From the NCBI GenBank assembly GCA_041675325.1, contig JBAYUG010000076.1:1-15586 (forward strand): a stretch of DNA of 15,586 nucleotides, written 5' to 3'. Of this stretch, positions 1-7,342 are shown one piece after another (position 1 is the stretch's first letter; each line of letters starts with the position of its first letter). The stretch is from CAIKZJ01 sp041675325. GTDB taxonomy: Bacteria > Bacteroidota > Ignavibacteria > Tepidaquicellales > Tepidaquicellaceae. The position numbers and the translations under genes are program-made. Under the pieces are notes generated by a model. That model was not told the DNA's origin. It saw only the letters and a program-made list of their open reading frames with translations, and did no database searches.

Positions 1-123
1 AGTTTTTGTTAATTTCGTATTATTAGATATATAACCTGTAAATTGATCTGAGAAAAACATAGCTATTGCATCTGGTAATTCTCCAACGGATGTATTTTGT
101 ATCCAGTTAATGCCGCTATTTGT
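1..123. repeat. Left copy of 123-bp inverted terminal repeat of the window
   Basis: These bases are the exact reverse complement of 15464-15586. The first mismatch is at position 124, after which similarity to the right-hand paralogue falls to roughly 80 percent by hand alignment. The repeat is coding in both copies and in the same codon phase. It reaches the very first base of the window, which suggests an assembly break point more than a natural element end. Confidence 0.95.
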
Positions 124-717
124 CGTTTTCCAAAGTGTACCATAATTTTGCGACCACCCAACATACTCACCATTCACTTTATTCTTAAGGAAAAACACTT
201 TTCCAAATCCAGTATTATTTGATTGCACCGTCCATGTGACTCCTGCATTTGTAGTCTGCCAAAGAAATGGCAATCCGCCCGCTGTGCCGCCTACCCAACC
301 TGTATCACGGTTTACAAATGAGAGACCGTTAATTGTCTCCAAAACAGTAACAGCCATACTATCCCAGGTTAATCCCCTATCATAAGATCGAATTATTTGC
401 TTACTCCCATTTGCAAATGCACCAACACCATATACCGATGTTGAATCAATAACATCTATTAATGTTATATATTGATTCTGTATCGTTGAATCCCAATGGT
501 AACCACCATTTGTTGTTCGATAAATTCTAAAAGGTTCGTTCATTAATATCAACCCCGTATTCGCATCAAAGAATTTCAGGTCCTGCACCTGGCCATTCAC
601 GGGCAAAGGCTGTGAAAACCACCCGGGCTGGGAATAAGAAGAGACGGTAAACAGGAGTAAAAATATAATTGCGATTATTGTTACTCTACGATTTTTTAAG
701 TTTAAAGAATTATTCAT
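1..717 (-). CDS. Secreted beta-propeller-like surface protein, 3' end missing
   Basis: The reading frame is open from an ATG at 717 down to the window edge (239 codons, no stop), so the C-terminus is missing. The product begins with a signal peptide of about 30 residues: a basic start (NLKNRR), a hydrophobic core and an end near SSYSQ. It then carries repeats of the form TTNGGYxWDS and TTNSGINW, as in BNR/Ycf48/sortilin-like propeller proteins. It is a close paralogue of the gene at the right edge (shared WFSQPLPVNGQV, NTGLI, DTGWVGGTAGGLPFLW) and resembles its two complete neighbours, which end in a T9SS sorting domain. I infer this gene has one too, outside the window. It lies 60 bp downstream of the 778-2127 gene on the same strand. 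The ligand and role are unknown; cell-surface or extracellular location is inferred. Confidence 0.8.
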   Translation of the reverse strand, partial: MNNSLNLKNRRVTIIAIIFLLLFTVSSYSQPGWFSQPLPVNGQVQDLKFFDANTGLILMNEPFRIYRTTNGGYHWDSTIQNQYITLIDVIDSTSVYGVGAFANGSKQIIRSYDRGLTWDSMAVTVLETINGLSFVNRDTGWVGGTAGGLPFLWQTTNAGVTWTVQSNNTGFGKVFFLKNKVNGEYVGWSQNYGTLWKTTNSGINWIQNTSVGELPDAIAMFFSDQFTGYISNNTKLTKT

Positions 718-777
718 GATTTTGTATTTTTATGATATTTTTACGTATCAATTTTTTTAAAATATAATTTATCCATT

Positions 778-2127
778 TCACTTCATCATTATCATTTTTT
801 TAACTGCATCGTAAACAACACCGCCGCCGTTTGGGTTCGTAACAAGGAATCTGTAAAAATATACGCCTGAGGAATAATTGCTGCCATTCCAGTTTGCCTC
901 GTAAACAGCGGGCTGAAGGACTTTATCGATGAGCGTTTCAACTTCCTGTCCGAGTGCGTTGTAAATCGTAAGTTTAATTTTCCCGCCTCTTACTTCTCCG
1001 TAATATGTATTCGGAAGGAGCCGTGTATCAAATTTGAAATGAGTTGTTGAGTTAAACGGGTTCGGATAGTTTTGATGGAGTTTGTAATCATCGGGAATCC
1101 TGTCTGAGATTAGCTTTACTCCTTCGACAAATGCATTCGCGCGTGAAATACCGCCGTTGTTTCTTACAGCGAAAAGCAAACCGGGACCATACCACTGCGG
1201 TGATTTTGAAAGCCCAACATGATTGTAAATTCCTGCTGGTGCTGTGTACTGAATTGTCCATCCCTGGAAACCATTTTTAAAGTATATATTTCCGCTGTTT
1301 CTTATGTACCACGGATTAGAATAAATAGAGGGCATTGATATAACTCCGTTAATGTTACCGCTGCCCATTATTAGAGTGTCTGCTACCCAGTTAATTCCGC
1401 CGTTCGTTGTTTTTAAGAATGATGAGCCCGTTGCATAGCCATATGTTAACTGCTCGTTTAACCAGCATAAAGAAATTGAGTTCAGCATCGGCTCTGTTGA
1501 GATAACAGACCAGGCTGTACCGTTATTCGATGAATAATAAATTCTTGAATTGTTAGTACCGAACCAGAGCTTTCCCGACGAATAGTAGAATGAATTTTTA
1601 AAACCTGTTTCATTATTATTCTGCATTAGGTAACATCCCGTTGAATCCCAGTTGTAACCTCCATTTGTTGTTTTCCATACTGACCATCTGCCCCCAACAG
1701 GATTGCCGACCATGATTCCTTCGGAAGTATTATAAAGCCAGATACCATTGATGACAGTGCCTGCCTGTGTAAAGACCCTTGTCCAGTTGGTTCCGGAGGT
1801 TGTTGTCATGTACACAACTGCGCCGCTGTCATTAGTGCCCGCCGTTAATACTGCTGTCGTCGTAAAGGCAAAGATAGTTCCAAGCGAAACATTGGACGGT
1901 ATATCGTTTGAGCTTACTTTCGACCAGTTATACCCATAATAATTTGTCAGCAGTACCGTACCGCTATCGCCGCATACATACGCATACTGCCCGTTCAGGT
2001 TGGAAACGGCATTCAGAGAAACCGTTACACCTGAATTATTTTCTTCCCAGAAAACCCATTGCGGATAAACATAATATGAAAGGAGCAATTGCAGCAATAA
2101 GGAAAAGAGTAGTGTTTTTGTTTTCAT
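778..2127 (-). CDS. T9SS-exported repeat protein with C-terminal sorting domain
   Basis: This gene encodes a complete 449-residue protein. Residues 1-22 form a signal peptide (MKTKTLLF start, hydrophobic core, end near VYPQW). Residues of about 25-335 hold repeated blades with the SSNNGTAW, KTTNGGYNWDS and KTTNGGINW motifs of BNR/Ycf48-like propellers. Residues of about 345-449 are a T9SS type A sorting domain: HQNYPNPFN, then LTIYNALGQEV, SSGVYFYRF and a basic end KKMIMMK. In this family the domain directs passage through the outer membrane by the Por machinery and anchoring or release at the surface. The ATG at 2127 is chosen because it places the signal peptide at the N-terminus. It is the middle of three tandem paralogues. 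No catalytic residues are recognisable, and the substrate or binding partner is unknown. Confidence 0.85.
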   Translation of the reverse strand: MKTKTLLFSLLLQLLLSYYVYPQWVFWEENNSGVTVSLNAVSNLNGQYAYVCGDSGTVLLTNYYGYNWSKVSSNDIPSNVSLGTIFAFTTTAVLTAGTNDSGAVVYMTTTSGTNWTRVFTQAGTVINGIWLYNTSEGIMVGNPVGGRWSVWKTTNGGYNWDSTGCYLMQNNNETGFKNSFYYSSGKLWFGTNNSRIYYSSNNGTAWSVISTEPMLNSISLCWLNEQLTYGYATGSSFLKTTNGGINWVADTLIMGSGNINGVISMPSIYSNPWYIRNSGNIYFKNGFQGWTIQYTAPAGIYNHVGLSKSPQWYGPGLLFAVRNNGGISRANAFVEGVKLISDRIPDDYKLHQNYPNPFNSTTHFKFDTRLLPNTYYGEVRGGKIKLTIYNALGQEVETLIDKVLQPAVYEANWNGSNYSSGVYFYRFLVTNPNGGGVVYDAVKKMIMMK

Positions 2128-2250
2128 AAGCGTGTTTTTAATTATTTCAAAAACAGAGATAGTTCTTAAGAGTAAATTTATGAAATTGTTTCAATAAAGC
2201 AAATATATTTTTGAGTGCACCTTAACACATATTACGATATTGGAAAACCA

Positions 2251-2326
2251 TAGAACGCCTGCCTGCAGCAGGCAGGCAGATTTCCGCCGATAAAACGGAT
2301 TATCGCTGATTTTAAAGGTATGTACT
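2251..2326 (+). repeat. Type A degenerate repeat, interrupted by a palindrome
   Basis: The sequence starts TAGAACGC and resumes after 19 bp with AGATTTCCGCCGATAAAACG and then GATTATCGCTGAT. Without the 19-bp interruption it lines up with the repeats at 4096, 7351 and (inverted) 7740, all built on GAACGC-AGATTTTC-GCGGAT-AACGCGGAT. It is an intergenic, non-coding repeat of unknown role. Confidence 0.55.
2257..2277. repeat. GC-rich perfect palindrome (10-bp arms, 1-nt centre)
   Basis: The left arm GCCTGCCTGC and right arm GCAGGCAGGC are perfect complements around a single A. It stands out as a GC block in AT-rich spacer and interrupts the type A repeat copy that surrounds it. It could fold as a cruciform, or as a hairpin in RNA from either strand. 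No adjacent T-run makes it a convincing terminator. Confidence 0.8.
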
Positions 2327-2414
2327 ACTTCTTCGGGGGATTTTAAGTGAATCTTAAATTGCAGGAATGCATTTAAGAATATGTTTATTTTTATAATATT
2401 TAATGGAGGAGGAT

Positions 2415-2516
2415 ATGGCACATCGATTTGGACGGCTGGGGGTTTGTGTCAAATTTGACAGTAAAAATACGGGGGTAATTTTAAGACTAATTAGAGTGCA
2501 AGGCGGGACTAATTAG
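2415..2516 (+). CDS. Possible 33-residue small ORF (weak)
   Basis: An ATG at 2415 follows GGAGGAGG by about 2 bp, a strong Shine-Dalgarno match in a window where most genes have none. The frame runs 33 codons (MAHRFGRLGV start, VQGGTN end) to a TAG at 2514. There is no signal peptide, membrane segment or recognisable motif, and the frame overlaps the TGTCA palindrome. Chance occurrence is more likely than a real gene. It is recorded only because of the ribosome-binding sequence. Confidence 0.12.
   Translation: MAHRFGRLGVCVKFDSKNTGVILRLIRVQGGTN
2447..2460. promoter_or_regulatory. 14-bp perfect palindrome TGTCAAATTTGACA, operator-like
   Basis: TGTCAAATTTGACA is a perfect inverted repeat. Its half sites, TGTCA and TGACA, recur as the core of the hairpin at 2648-2698 (TGTCAAATAATGACA). 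The form is typical of a dimeric regulator site, but no regulator gene is nearby and the distance to the gene starting at 2127 is about 320 bp, so the operator role is a guess. Confidence 0.3.
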
Positions 2517-2561
2517 GAGCTAATCTTGTTTAGACTGAAAACAGCATAGATTTTTTTATTG

Positions 2562-2583
2562 TTGACCCGCCGCGGCGGGACAA
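2562..2583. repeat. GC-rich palindrome CCCGCCGCGGCGGG
   Basis: A perfect 14-bp palindrome at 2566-2579 is extended by TTG and CAA arms across an A/A mismatch. The same 14-bp core occurs inside the coding region at 2908-2923, so it is a repeated element and not a one-off stem. Confidence 0.8.
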
Positions 2584-2647
2584 TCGTTTTTTGGGGGAAG
2601 AAAATGACTATTAATACATTTAAATATTTTTTCGTTTCATTTAATGG

Positions 2648-2698
2648 TATAACGTATTATTGAAGTGTCAAATAATGACACCTTAATAATACGTTATA
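2648..2698. terminator. Strong hairpin downstream of the 2730-3929 gene
   Basis: Two 23-nt arms (2648-2670 and 2676-2698), beginning TATAACGTATTATT and ending AATAATACGTTATA, pair at 21 of 23 positions around the loop AATAA. The stem begins 32 bp past the stop codon of the minus-strand gene, which fits a transcription end or an mRNA-stabilising stem. The arms are AT-rich and no clear T-run follows on either strand, so a classical Rho-independent terminator is doubtful. A protein-binding site or relic of a small mobile element is also possible. Confidence 0.4.
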
Positions 2699-2729
2699 TG
2701 AAATTGTTTTATAGAATTTTGCCTTCAAA

Positions 2730-3929
2730 TTATTTAAGTAAAATCATTTTCTTTGTCTCCGTGTAACTTCCGGTTGTCATCTTGTAAAAGTACACGCCGC
2801 TGTTGAGACCGGAGCCGTCGAACGTTACTTCATACGTGCCGGGTTGTAATCTTTCATTTATAAGTGTCTGCACTTCGCGGCTCATTACATCGTAAACTTT
2901 CAACACCACCCGCCGCGGCGGGTCATTCCCTGAAGTTCTTACAGGGAATCCACTTGGAACATCAAACCGAATCTTTGTTGTTGGGTTAAAAGGGTTCGGA
3001 TAGTTTTGCCTTAGGGAAAACGAAGAGGGTATTTCTGTGCTTATGTTTTGGATGCTGACGATTTCAGATAAGGGTCTTTTTAAAACCCCGTTGCTTTCGG
3101 TACCGGCAAATATTGTGTTTCCTGATATGGCAAGCGAAATGATATTTTGTCCGCTGAGTCCCTCATTTTTCTGTATCCATGATGCACCCTCATCGGAAGA
3201 GACATAAATGCCATTATTCCATGTACCTGCAATAATGTAATTTCCGTAAGTCTGCATTGCCATGACGCTGCCGCTACTCAAAGCAGTTTGGGTCCAGTTA
3301 ACACCGTAATTCGTAGAATACCAAACGCCAAAAATTGTGCCCGCAAATATTTTTGAAGGGTTACCGCAAAATGCATCTGTGGCTAAATAGTAAGGTTGCA
3401 CAAGATTCCAGTTTGTTCCGCTATTAGTTGAATAGTACAAACTCTGAGAAGTTCCTGCAAGAAAATTTGCACCCGCATTATAAAAGCACTTTACATCTTC
3501 AGAAATATCATCGCAAACAGTCCAGTTTAATCCCATGTTTGTTGTATAAAAACATCTATAGCTTTCAGTACCTGCAAAAATTCTTCCGTTATATGAAGCG
3601 AAGTCATAAACATATTTATTAAGGTTCACTGTAACCCAGTTGAGACCGTCATTTGTTGTGTAAGCGTTAGTGTAATCGCTGCTCAACCAAACGTTACCAT
3701 CAACATTGTTTAAAGCGCTTATGTCATTTGGAAAAGGCTGCTGATAGTAAACCGTCCATGTCAGACCTTCGTCAGTTGACTTAAAGACATCGTGACCACC
3801 GGCAAGAATGGAACCGTTATAATGCAATAGCTTGCTAAACCTACCCGATGCAAAAGCAGGCACCTGCACCCATTGTGAATAAGTATTAACGGCAATAGAA
3901 AGAAGTATTATAACAATTAATTTTTTCAT
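2730..3929 (-). CDS. T9SS-exported repeat protein with C-terminal sorting domain
   Basis: This gene encodes a 399-residue protein. I place the start at the ATG at 3929 because MKKLIVIILLSIAVNTYSQW is a textbook signal peptide. The frame stays open to 4031, but that would bury the signal behind 34 residues. The body has repeated blades (STDEGLTW, YTTNMGLNW, YSTNSGTNW, YSTNYGVNW, SSDEGASW), the Asp-box/BNR style of a beta-propeller. Residues of about 300-399 form a T9SS type A sorting domain: RQNYPNPFNPTTKIRF, VLKVYDVMSREV, LNSGVYFYKM and the end KKMILLK. Near residues 329-342 that domain carries an extra segment, PVRTSGNDPPRRVV, encoded by a palindrome block. It is first of three tandem paralogues on this strand. 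An extracellular, surface-attached location is inferred; the ligand is unknown. Confidence 0.85.
   Translation of the reverse strand: MKKLIVIILLSIAVNTYSQWVQVPAFASGRFSKLLHYNGSILAGGHDVFKSTDEGLTWTVYYQQPFPNDISALNNVDGNVWLSSDYTNAYTTNDGLNWVTVNLNKYVYDFASYNGRIFAGTESYRCFYTTNMGLNWTVCDDISEDVKCFYNAGANFLAGTSQSLYYSTNSGTNWNLVQPYYLATDAFCGNPSKIFAGTIFGVWYSTNYGVNWTQTALSSGSVMAMQTYGNYIIAGTWNNGIYVSSDEGASWIQKNEGLSGQNIISLAISGNTIFAGTESNGVLKRPLSEIVSIQNISTEIPSSFSLRQNYPNPFNPTTKIRFDVPSGFPVRTSGNDPPRRVVLKVYDVMSREVQTLINERLQPGTYEVTFDGSGLNSGVYFYKMTTGSYTETKKMILLK
2908..2949. repeat. Double palindrome inside a coding region
   Basis: ACCCGCCGCGGCGGGT (2908-2923) is a perfect 16-bp palindrome. It is followed directly by an 8-bp inverted repeat, ATTCCCTG (2925-2932) and CAGGGAAT (2942-2949), around a 9-nt loop. 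Both lie in frame in the T9SS domain of the surrounding gene and encode roughly PVRTSGNDPPRRV, a stretch that has no counterpart in the sorting domain of the 778-2127 protein. The first part repeats the intergenic palindrome at 2566-2579. Confidence 0.75.
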
Positions 3930-4095
3930 GATAACATGTTTAGTTTTATAAACCAAAAAGGTAATAAACAAAATTGTTATTGGGAATAATTTAACCTGCA
4001 GTAATTTAGTTATAACAAACTTTAAAAACAAAACTTAATTTTATTCCTTTCAATAATAAATGAACTGTTAAAATAATTATGACAATTAAAGAAAA

Positions 4096-4182
4096 TAGAA
4101 CACAGATTTTCACAGATTGGACGGATTAACGCGGATAGAAAAGAGAGCTGGATTTATTTCCCGCGAGAAAGAGACGGAAAAA
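4096..4182 (+). repeat. Type A degenerate repeat with CCCGCGAGAAAG module
   Basis: TAGAACACAGATTTTCACAG is followed by a GGATTAACGCGGAT segment and, about 20 bp on, by CCCGCGAGAAAGAGACGGAA. The same two blocks in the same order and orientation recur at 7351-7435 (TAGAACGCAGATTTTCACAG, then CCCGCGAGAAAGACCCGGAA). Two copies roughly 3.2 kb apart with the same internal arrangement show a dispersed repeat. There is no coding capacity. Confidence 0.75.
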
Positions 4183-4316
4183 TAAAAGATAAAAGAACGT
4201 ACACGGAAAGAACAGATGAGTTATGGTTTTCACTGATAGAGAATCAAGACATATTGATAAAGAATTTTTATTTATGTTTAATATTTATTTTCGACAAATG
4301 TGAACACGGTTCAGTA

Positions 4317-4344
4317 TTGTTTTATATTTTGGACTGTCTATAAT
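4317..4344 (+). promoter_or_regulatory. Candidate promoter of der
   Basis: TTGTTT (4317-4322) and TATAAT (4339-4344) are spaced by 16 bp, and the der ATG follows 23 bp after the -10 box. This fits a housekeeping sigma-70-type promoter for the der-comM pair. Bacteroidota often use a different -7 element (TAnnTTTG), and AT-rich DNA yields TATAAT by chance, so the call is tentative. Confidence 0.35.
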
Positions 4345-4367
4345 CTTCAAAAGAGTTATTTTAAATA

Positions 4368-5753
4368 ATGGAAAAAGTTGTTGCAATAGTGGGGCGCCCG
4401 AACGTCGGCAAATCTACACTCTTTAATCGTATCATTGGCAAGCGTATCGCAATCGTTCACCCTGAAAGCGGTGTTACGCGCGACAGGAATTACGGCGAGG
4501 CTGAGTGGACGGGGAAGAAGTTCTTCCTTATAGATACGGGCGGGTTCGTGCCGGATTCGGACGAGTTCGCCACAGCGAATCTTCGACAGTTCAATAAGCA
4601 TATACGCGAGCAGGTGCGAATAGCAATAGAAGAAGCCGATAAGGTTATATTCGTTGTTGACGGCGAGAAAGGTCCGCACCCCGTTGACGTGGAGATTGGA
4701 AATAATTTAAGAAAGCATTCCAGCGGCAAGGAAATATTTCTTGTGGTCAACAAAATCGACAACAATAAACACGAAATTAACAAGAATGAGTTCTTTTCTC
4801 TCGGACTCGGTGAGCCCTATCCTGTTTCGGCTCTTTCGGGAAAGTTGGTTGCCGAGCTTCTTGACGACCTTACCAAAGATTTCACGGAAGGGGATGAAAC
4901 TCAGGACGATAAGATTAAGTTTGCAATAATCGGCAGACCGAATGCGGGAAAGTCTTCAATCGTGAACGCAATACTTAAAGAAAACAGAAATATTGTTACT
5001 GATATTCCGGGAACGACGCGGGATTCAATAGACTCAGAAATTAAGTACCACGGCGAAACCATTGTGCTTATTGACACGGCAGGGCTTCGCAAAAAAAGCA
5101 AGACGAAGCGCGATGAATCGCTCGAGTTCTTTTCAACAGTAAGAACTTACAAAGCGATGGAGCGCTGCAACGTTGCGATTCTTGTTATTGACTCTACAGT
5201 TATAATGGAAGGCATGGGAGACGTATCCGACCTGAAGCATTCGTCATTCAAACTCGACAAACAGGATATAAGAATAATAGAAGACGTGCTGAATTACAAG
5301 AAGGGTCTGCTGATTGTCATCAACAAATGGGACCTGATAGAGAAGGATTCAAAAACGTCGGTGCTTTTCGAGACAAAAATTACTGAGCACCTTAAAAGTT
5401 ACAGATTCCTTAGATTCGTTTTTATATCGGCGCTAACCAAGCAAAGAATTCACAAAGTTATCGAAGAAGCAAAAGCGGTTTATGATGAAAGAAACAAGAA
5501 GGTAAAGACATCCGAGCTGAACGAGAAAATGCTCGACGAAATAAGAAGAATGCCCCCACAGGCTGCAAGAGGGAAAGAAATAAAGATAAACTATATAACT
5601 CAGATGAAATCAGCGCCCCCGATTTTTGCTTTTTTCTCAAATGAACCGGATCTGATAACGGAAAATTACAAACGTTACCTCGAGAAAAAACTTCGCGAGC
5701 ATTTTGGGTTTTCAGGGGTTCCGTTAACCCTTGTATTTAAGAAAAAGAACTAA
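4368..5753 (+). CDS. der: Ribosome biogenesis GTPase Der (EngA)
   Basis: Der is an essential GTPase with two G domains in tandem that helps mature the 50S ribosomal subunit in the cytoplasm. The 461-residue product shows the full set of motifs. In G domain 1: GRPNVGKST (9-17), DTGG (56-59), NKID (128-131) and SALSG (153-157). In G domain 2: GRPNAGKSS (189-197), TTRD (216-219), DTAGL (236-240) and NKWD (319-322). A KH-like RNA-binding domain from about residue 370 ends LREHFGFSGVPLTLVFKKKN. From about residue 277 to 296 there is an insertion of roughly 16 residues relative to the Der layout I know from E. coli, between the G3 region and the KLDKQD helix. The next gene starts 32 bp downstream, so the two are probably cotranscribed. 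No frameshift or lost motif is seen. Confidence 0.97.
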   Translation: MEKVVAIVGRPNVGKSTLFNRIIGKRIAIVHPESGVTRDRNYGEAEWTGKKFFLIDTGGFVPDSDEFATANLRQFNKHIREQVRIAIEEADKVIFVVDGEKGPHPVDVEIGNNLRKHSSGKEIFLVVNKIDNNKHEINKNEFFSLGLGEPYPVSALSGKLVAELLDDLTKDFTEGDETQDDKIKFAIIGRPNAGKSSIVNAILKENRNIVTDIPGTTRDSIDSEIKYHGETIVLIDTAGLRKKSKTKRDESLEFFSTVRTYKAMERCNVAILVIDSTVIMEGMGDVSDLKHSSFKLDKQDIRIIEDVLNYKKGLLIVINKWDLIEKDSKTSVLFETKITEHLKSYRFLRFVFISALTKQRIHKVIEEAKAVYDERNKKVKTSELNEKMLDEIRRMPPQAARGKEIKINYITQMKSAPPIFAFFSNEPDLITENYKRYLEKKLREHFGFSGVPLTLVFKKKN

Positions 5754-5785
5754 CATTTGACGATATAATTAACTGTTAAAACAGT

Positions 5786-7321
5786 ATGATAGCCGAAATA
5801 TTCACATCAGCAACCGTGGGCGTTGATGCCTATACTATCCGCGTGGAAACCCATATTGAGAACATGAACAAGGGCACTTTTACGGTCGTAGGTCTGCCCG
5901 ATAACACGGTAAAAGAATCGCGGGATAGAGTGTCGGCGGCAATTAAGAATTCAGGTTTTGTTTTTCCGCCTGCAAAGAAAATCACAATCAATCTATCACC
6001 TGCCGATATCAAAAAGGAGGGCTCAGGGCTTGACCTTCCGATTGCAGTTGCTTTGCTGACGGAAACAGGGCAGATAGAGCCGGATAAAATTAAAAATTAT
6101 ATTATACTTGGCGAGCTTTCTCTGGATGGTAAGCTCAGGAGTGTGTCGGGGGTGCTGCCAATTGCAATCGAGGCGGGAAAGCATAACTTTGACGGAATTA
6201 TACTTCCAAAAGTAAACGGCGATGAAGCTGCAATTGTAGGAGGCGTGAACGTATATCCGTTTGAAACACTGGAAGAAGTGGCTAACTTTCTGAACGGGGA
6301 CCTTGCTGTAATGCCGCATACTGTTGATGAGGAGAAAATATTCAACGAATCACAGGATTACCTGATAGACTTTTCCGACGTTAAGGGGCAGGAAGAAGTA
6401 AAGAGGGCGATGGAGGTTTCGTCGGCAGGAGGACACAATATTATCATGATAGGTTTGCCTGGTTCGGGAAAAACAATGCTTGCAAAACGTCTGCCGACAA
6501 TTTTACCTCCTTTAACACGCGAGGAATCTCTTGAAACAACGAAGATTCATTCGATAGCAGGAATACTTCCGACAGGGAAGTCGGTAATAACAACAAGACC
6601 TTTCCGCTCGCCGCATCACACAGCTTCGGACGTGAGCATCGTAGGCGGGGGAGCTGATGCAAAGCCGGGGGAAATTTCTTTCGCACACAATGGAGTACTT
6701 TTTCTTGATGAGCTGACTGAGTTTAAAAAGAATGTTCTGGAAGTTTTAAGACAGCCCCTGGAAGATAAGGTTGTTACCATATCCAGGGCGAAAATTTCTG
6801 TGCAGTATCCGACTAATTTCATGTTCGTTGCCGCGATGAATCCGACTCCTGCAGGCTCTCAAAAAGAAATGAGAATGTATTCGGGATATGACATACAAAG
6901 ATTTCTTTCTAAAATCTCGGGTCCAATTCTCGACAGGATAGATATACACATTAACGTAAATCCGGTTAACATAAACGAGCTTTCGGGAAGGAAAGAATCC
7001 GAAAAATCCTCCGTTATCAGGGAGCGTGTCATAAAAGCCAGAGAGGTGCAGACAAACAGATTCAAAAAACATAAGGGATTATACTCGAATGCGGGAATGA
7101 ACTCAAAGGAGATAAAAGAGTACTGCCAACTGAACAAAGCATCAGAAGATATTCTAAAAATGGCAACTACAAAGCTTGGACTTTCTGCCCGAGCGTACGA
7201 CAAAATCCTTAAGGTTGCACGAACGATAGCAGATATGGCAGGGGAGTCGGATATTCAGGCGGCACATATAAGCGAAGCCGTACAATACAGGAGTCTCGAT
7301 AGAACCCAATGGATTTACTGA
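5786..7321 (+). CDS. comM: ComM/YifB-family Mg-chelatase-like AAA+ ATPase
   Basis: The 511-residue product has the three-part ComM layout. The N-terminal Lon-like fold covers about 1-170, with TFTVVGLPDNTVKESRDRV and the SPADIKKEGSGLDLPIA motif. The AAA+ core has Walker A GLPGSGKT (223-230), Walker B VLFLDEL (304-310) and the chelatase-type segment TRPFRSPHHTASD (270-282). The C-terminal lid has LGLSARAYDKILKVARTIAD. ComM is known as a hexameric helicase that drives branch migration during natural transformation; in lineages without known competence its role is less clear. The cysteines seen in some family members after AMNP are absent here (AMNPTPAG), but this varies within the family. It follows der by 32 bp with no terminator between, and a parS site begins 5 bp after its stop codon. 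Confidence 0.93.
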   Translation: MIAEIFTSATVGVDAYTIRVETHIENMNKGTFTVVGLPDNTVKESRDRVSAAIKNSGFVFPPAKKITINLSPADIKKEGSGLDLPIAVALLTETGQIEPDKIKNYIILGELSLDGKLRSVSGVLPIAIEAGKHNFDGIILPKVNGDEAAIVGGVNVYPFETLEEVANFLNGDLAVMPHTVDEEKIFNESQDYLIDFSDVKGQEEVKRAMEVSSAGGHNIIMIGLPGSGKTMLAKRLPTILPPLTREESLETTKIHSIAGILPTGKSVITTRPFRSPHHTASDVSIVGGGADAKPGEISFAHNGVLFLDELTEFKKNVLEVLRQPLEDKVVTISRAKISVQYPTNFMFVAAMNPTPAGSQKEMRMYSGYDIQRFLSKISGPILDRIDIHINVNPVNINELSGRKESEKSSVIRERVIKAREVQTNRFKKHKGLYSNAGMNSKEIKEYCQLNKASEDILKMATTKLGLSARAYDKILKVARTIADMAGESDIQAAHISEAVQYRSLDRTQWIY

Positions 7322-7326
7322 TGGAT

Positions 7327-7342
7327 TGTTTCACGTGAAACA
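7327..7342. promoter_or_regulatory. parS site 1 (ParB-binding centromere sequence)
   Basis: TGTTTCACGTGAAACA is a perfect 16-bp palindrome identical to the bacterial parS consensus. ParB (a CTP-dependent clamp) loads here and spreads, and with ParA and SMC it segregates the chromosome origin region. It sits 5 bp after the comM stop. The parA and parB genes are not in the window. Confidence 0.92.

Larger units (their letters stand above)
2128..2729. other. 602-bp palindrome-rich spacer
   Basis: I see no convincing protein gene here. The spacer holds a type A degenerate repeat interrupted by a GC-rich palindrome (2251-2326), a TGTCA/TGACA palindrome (2447-2460), a 10-bp direct repeat GACTAATTAG (2485-2494 and 2507-2516), a second GC-rich palindrome (2562-2583) and a strong hairpin (2648-2698) just past the 3' end of the next gene. 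The promoter of the 778-2127 gene should lie near its right-hand start, but I cannot define it. Confidence 0.6.
3930..4367. other. 438-bp spacer between divergent genes
   Basis: This spacer separates the minus-strand surface-protein gene from der on the plus strand, so it should hold both promoters. It contains a type A degenerate repeat with its CCCGCGAGAAAG module (4096-4182) and a sigma-70-like promoter candidate before der. No RNA gene or ORF is supported. Confidence 0.6.

Noticed and set aside
2191..2421. 76-codon minus-strand frame as a gene
   Set aside because: It runs across the type A repeat and the GC palindrome, and has no recognisable domain or start context.
3930..4031. Longer start for the 2730-3929 gene (34 extra residues)
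   Set aside because: It would place a second hydrophobic stretch before a textbook signal peptide. The ATG at 3929 gives a normal secreted protein.
6833..6865. Loss of a cysteine cluster in ComM as a defect
   Set aside because: The cysteines after AMNP are variable across the family, and all ATPase motifs are intact.
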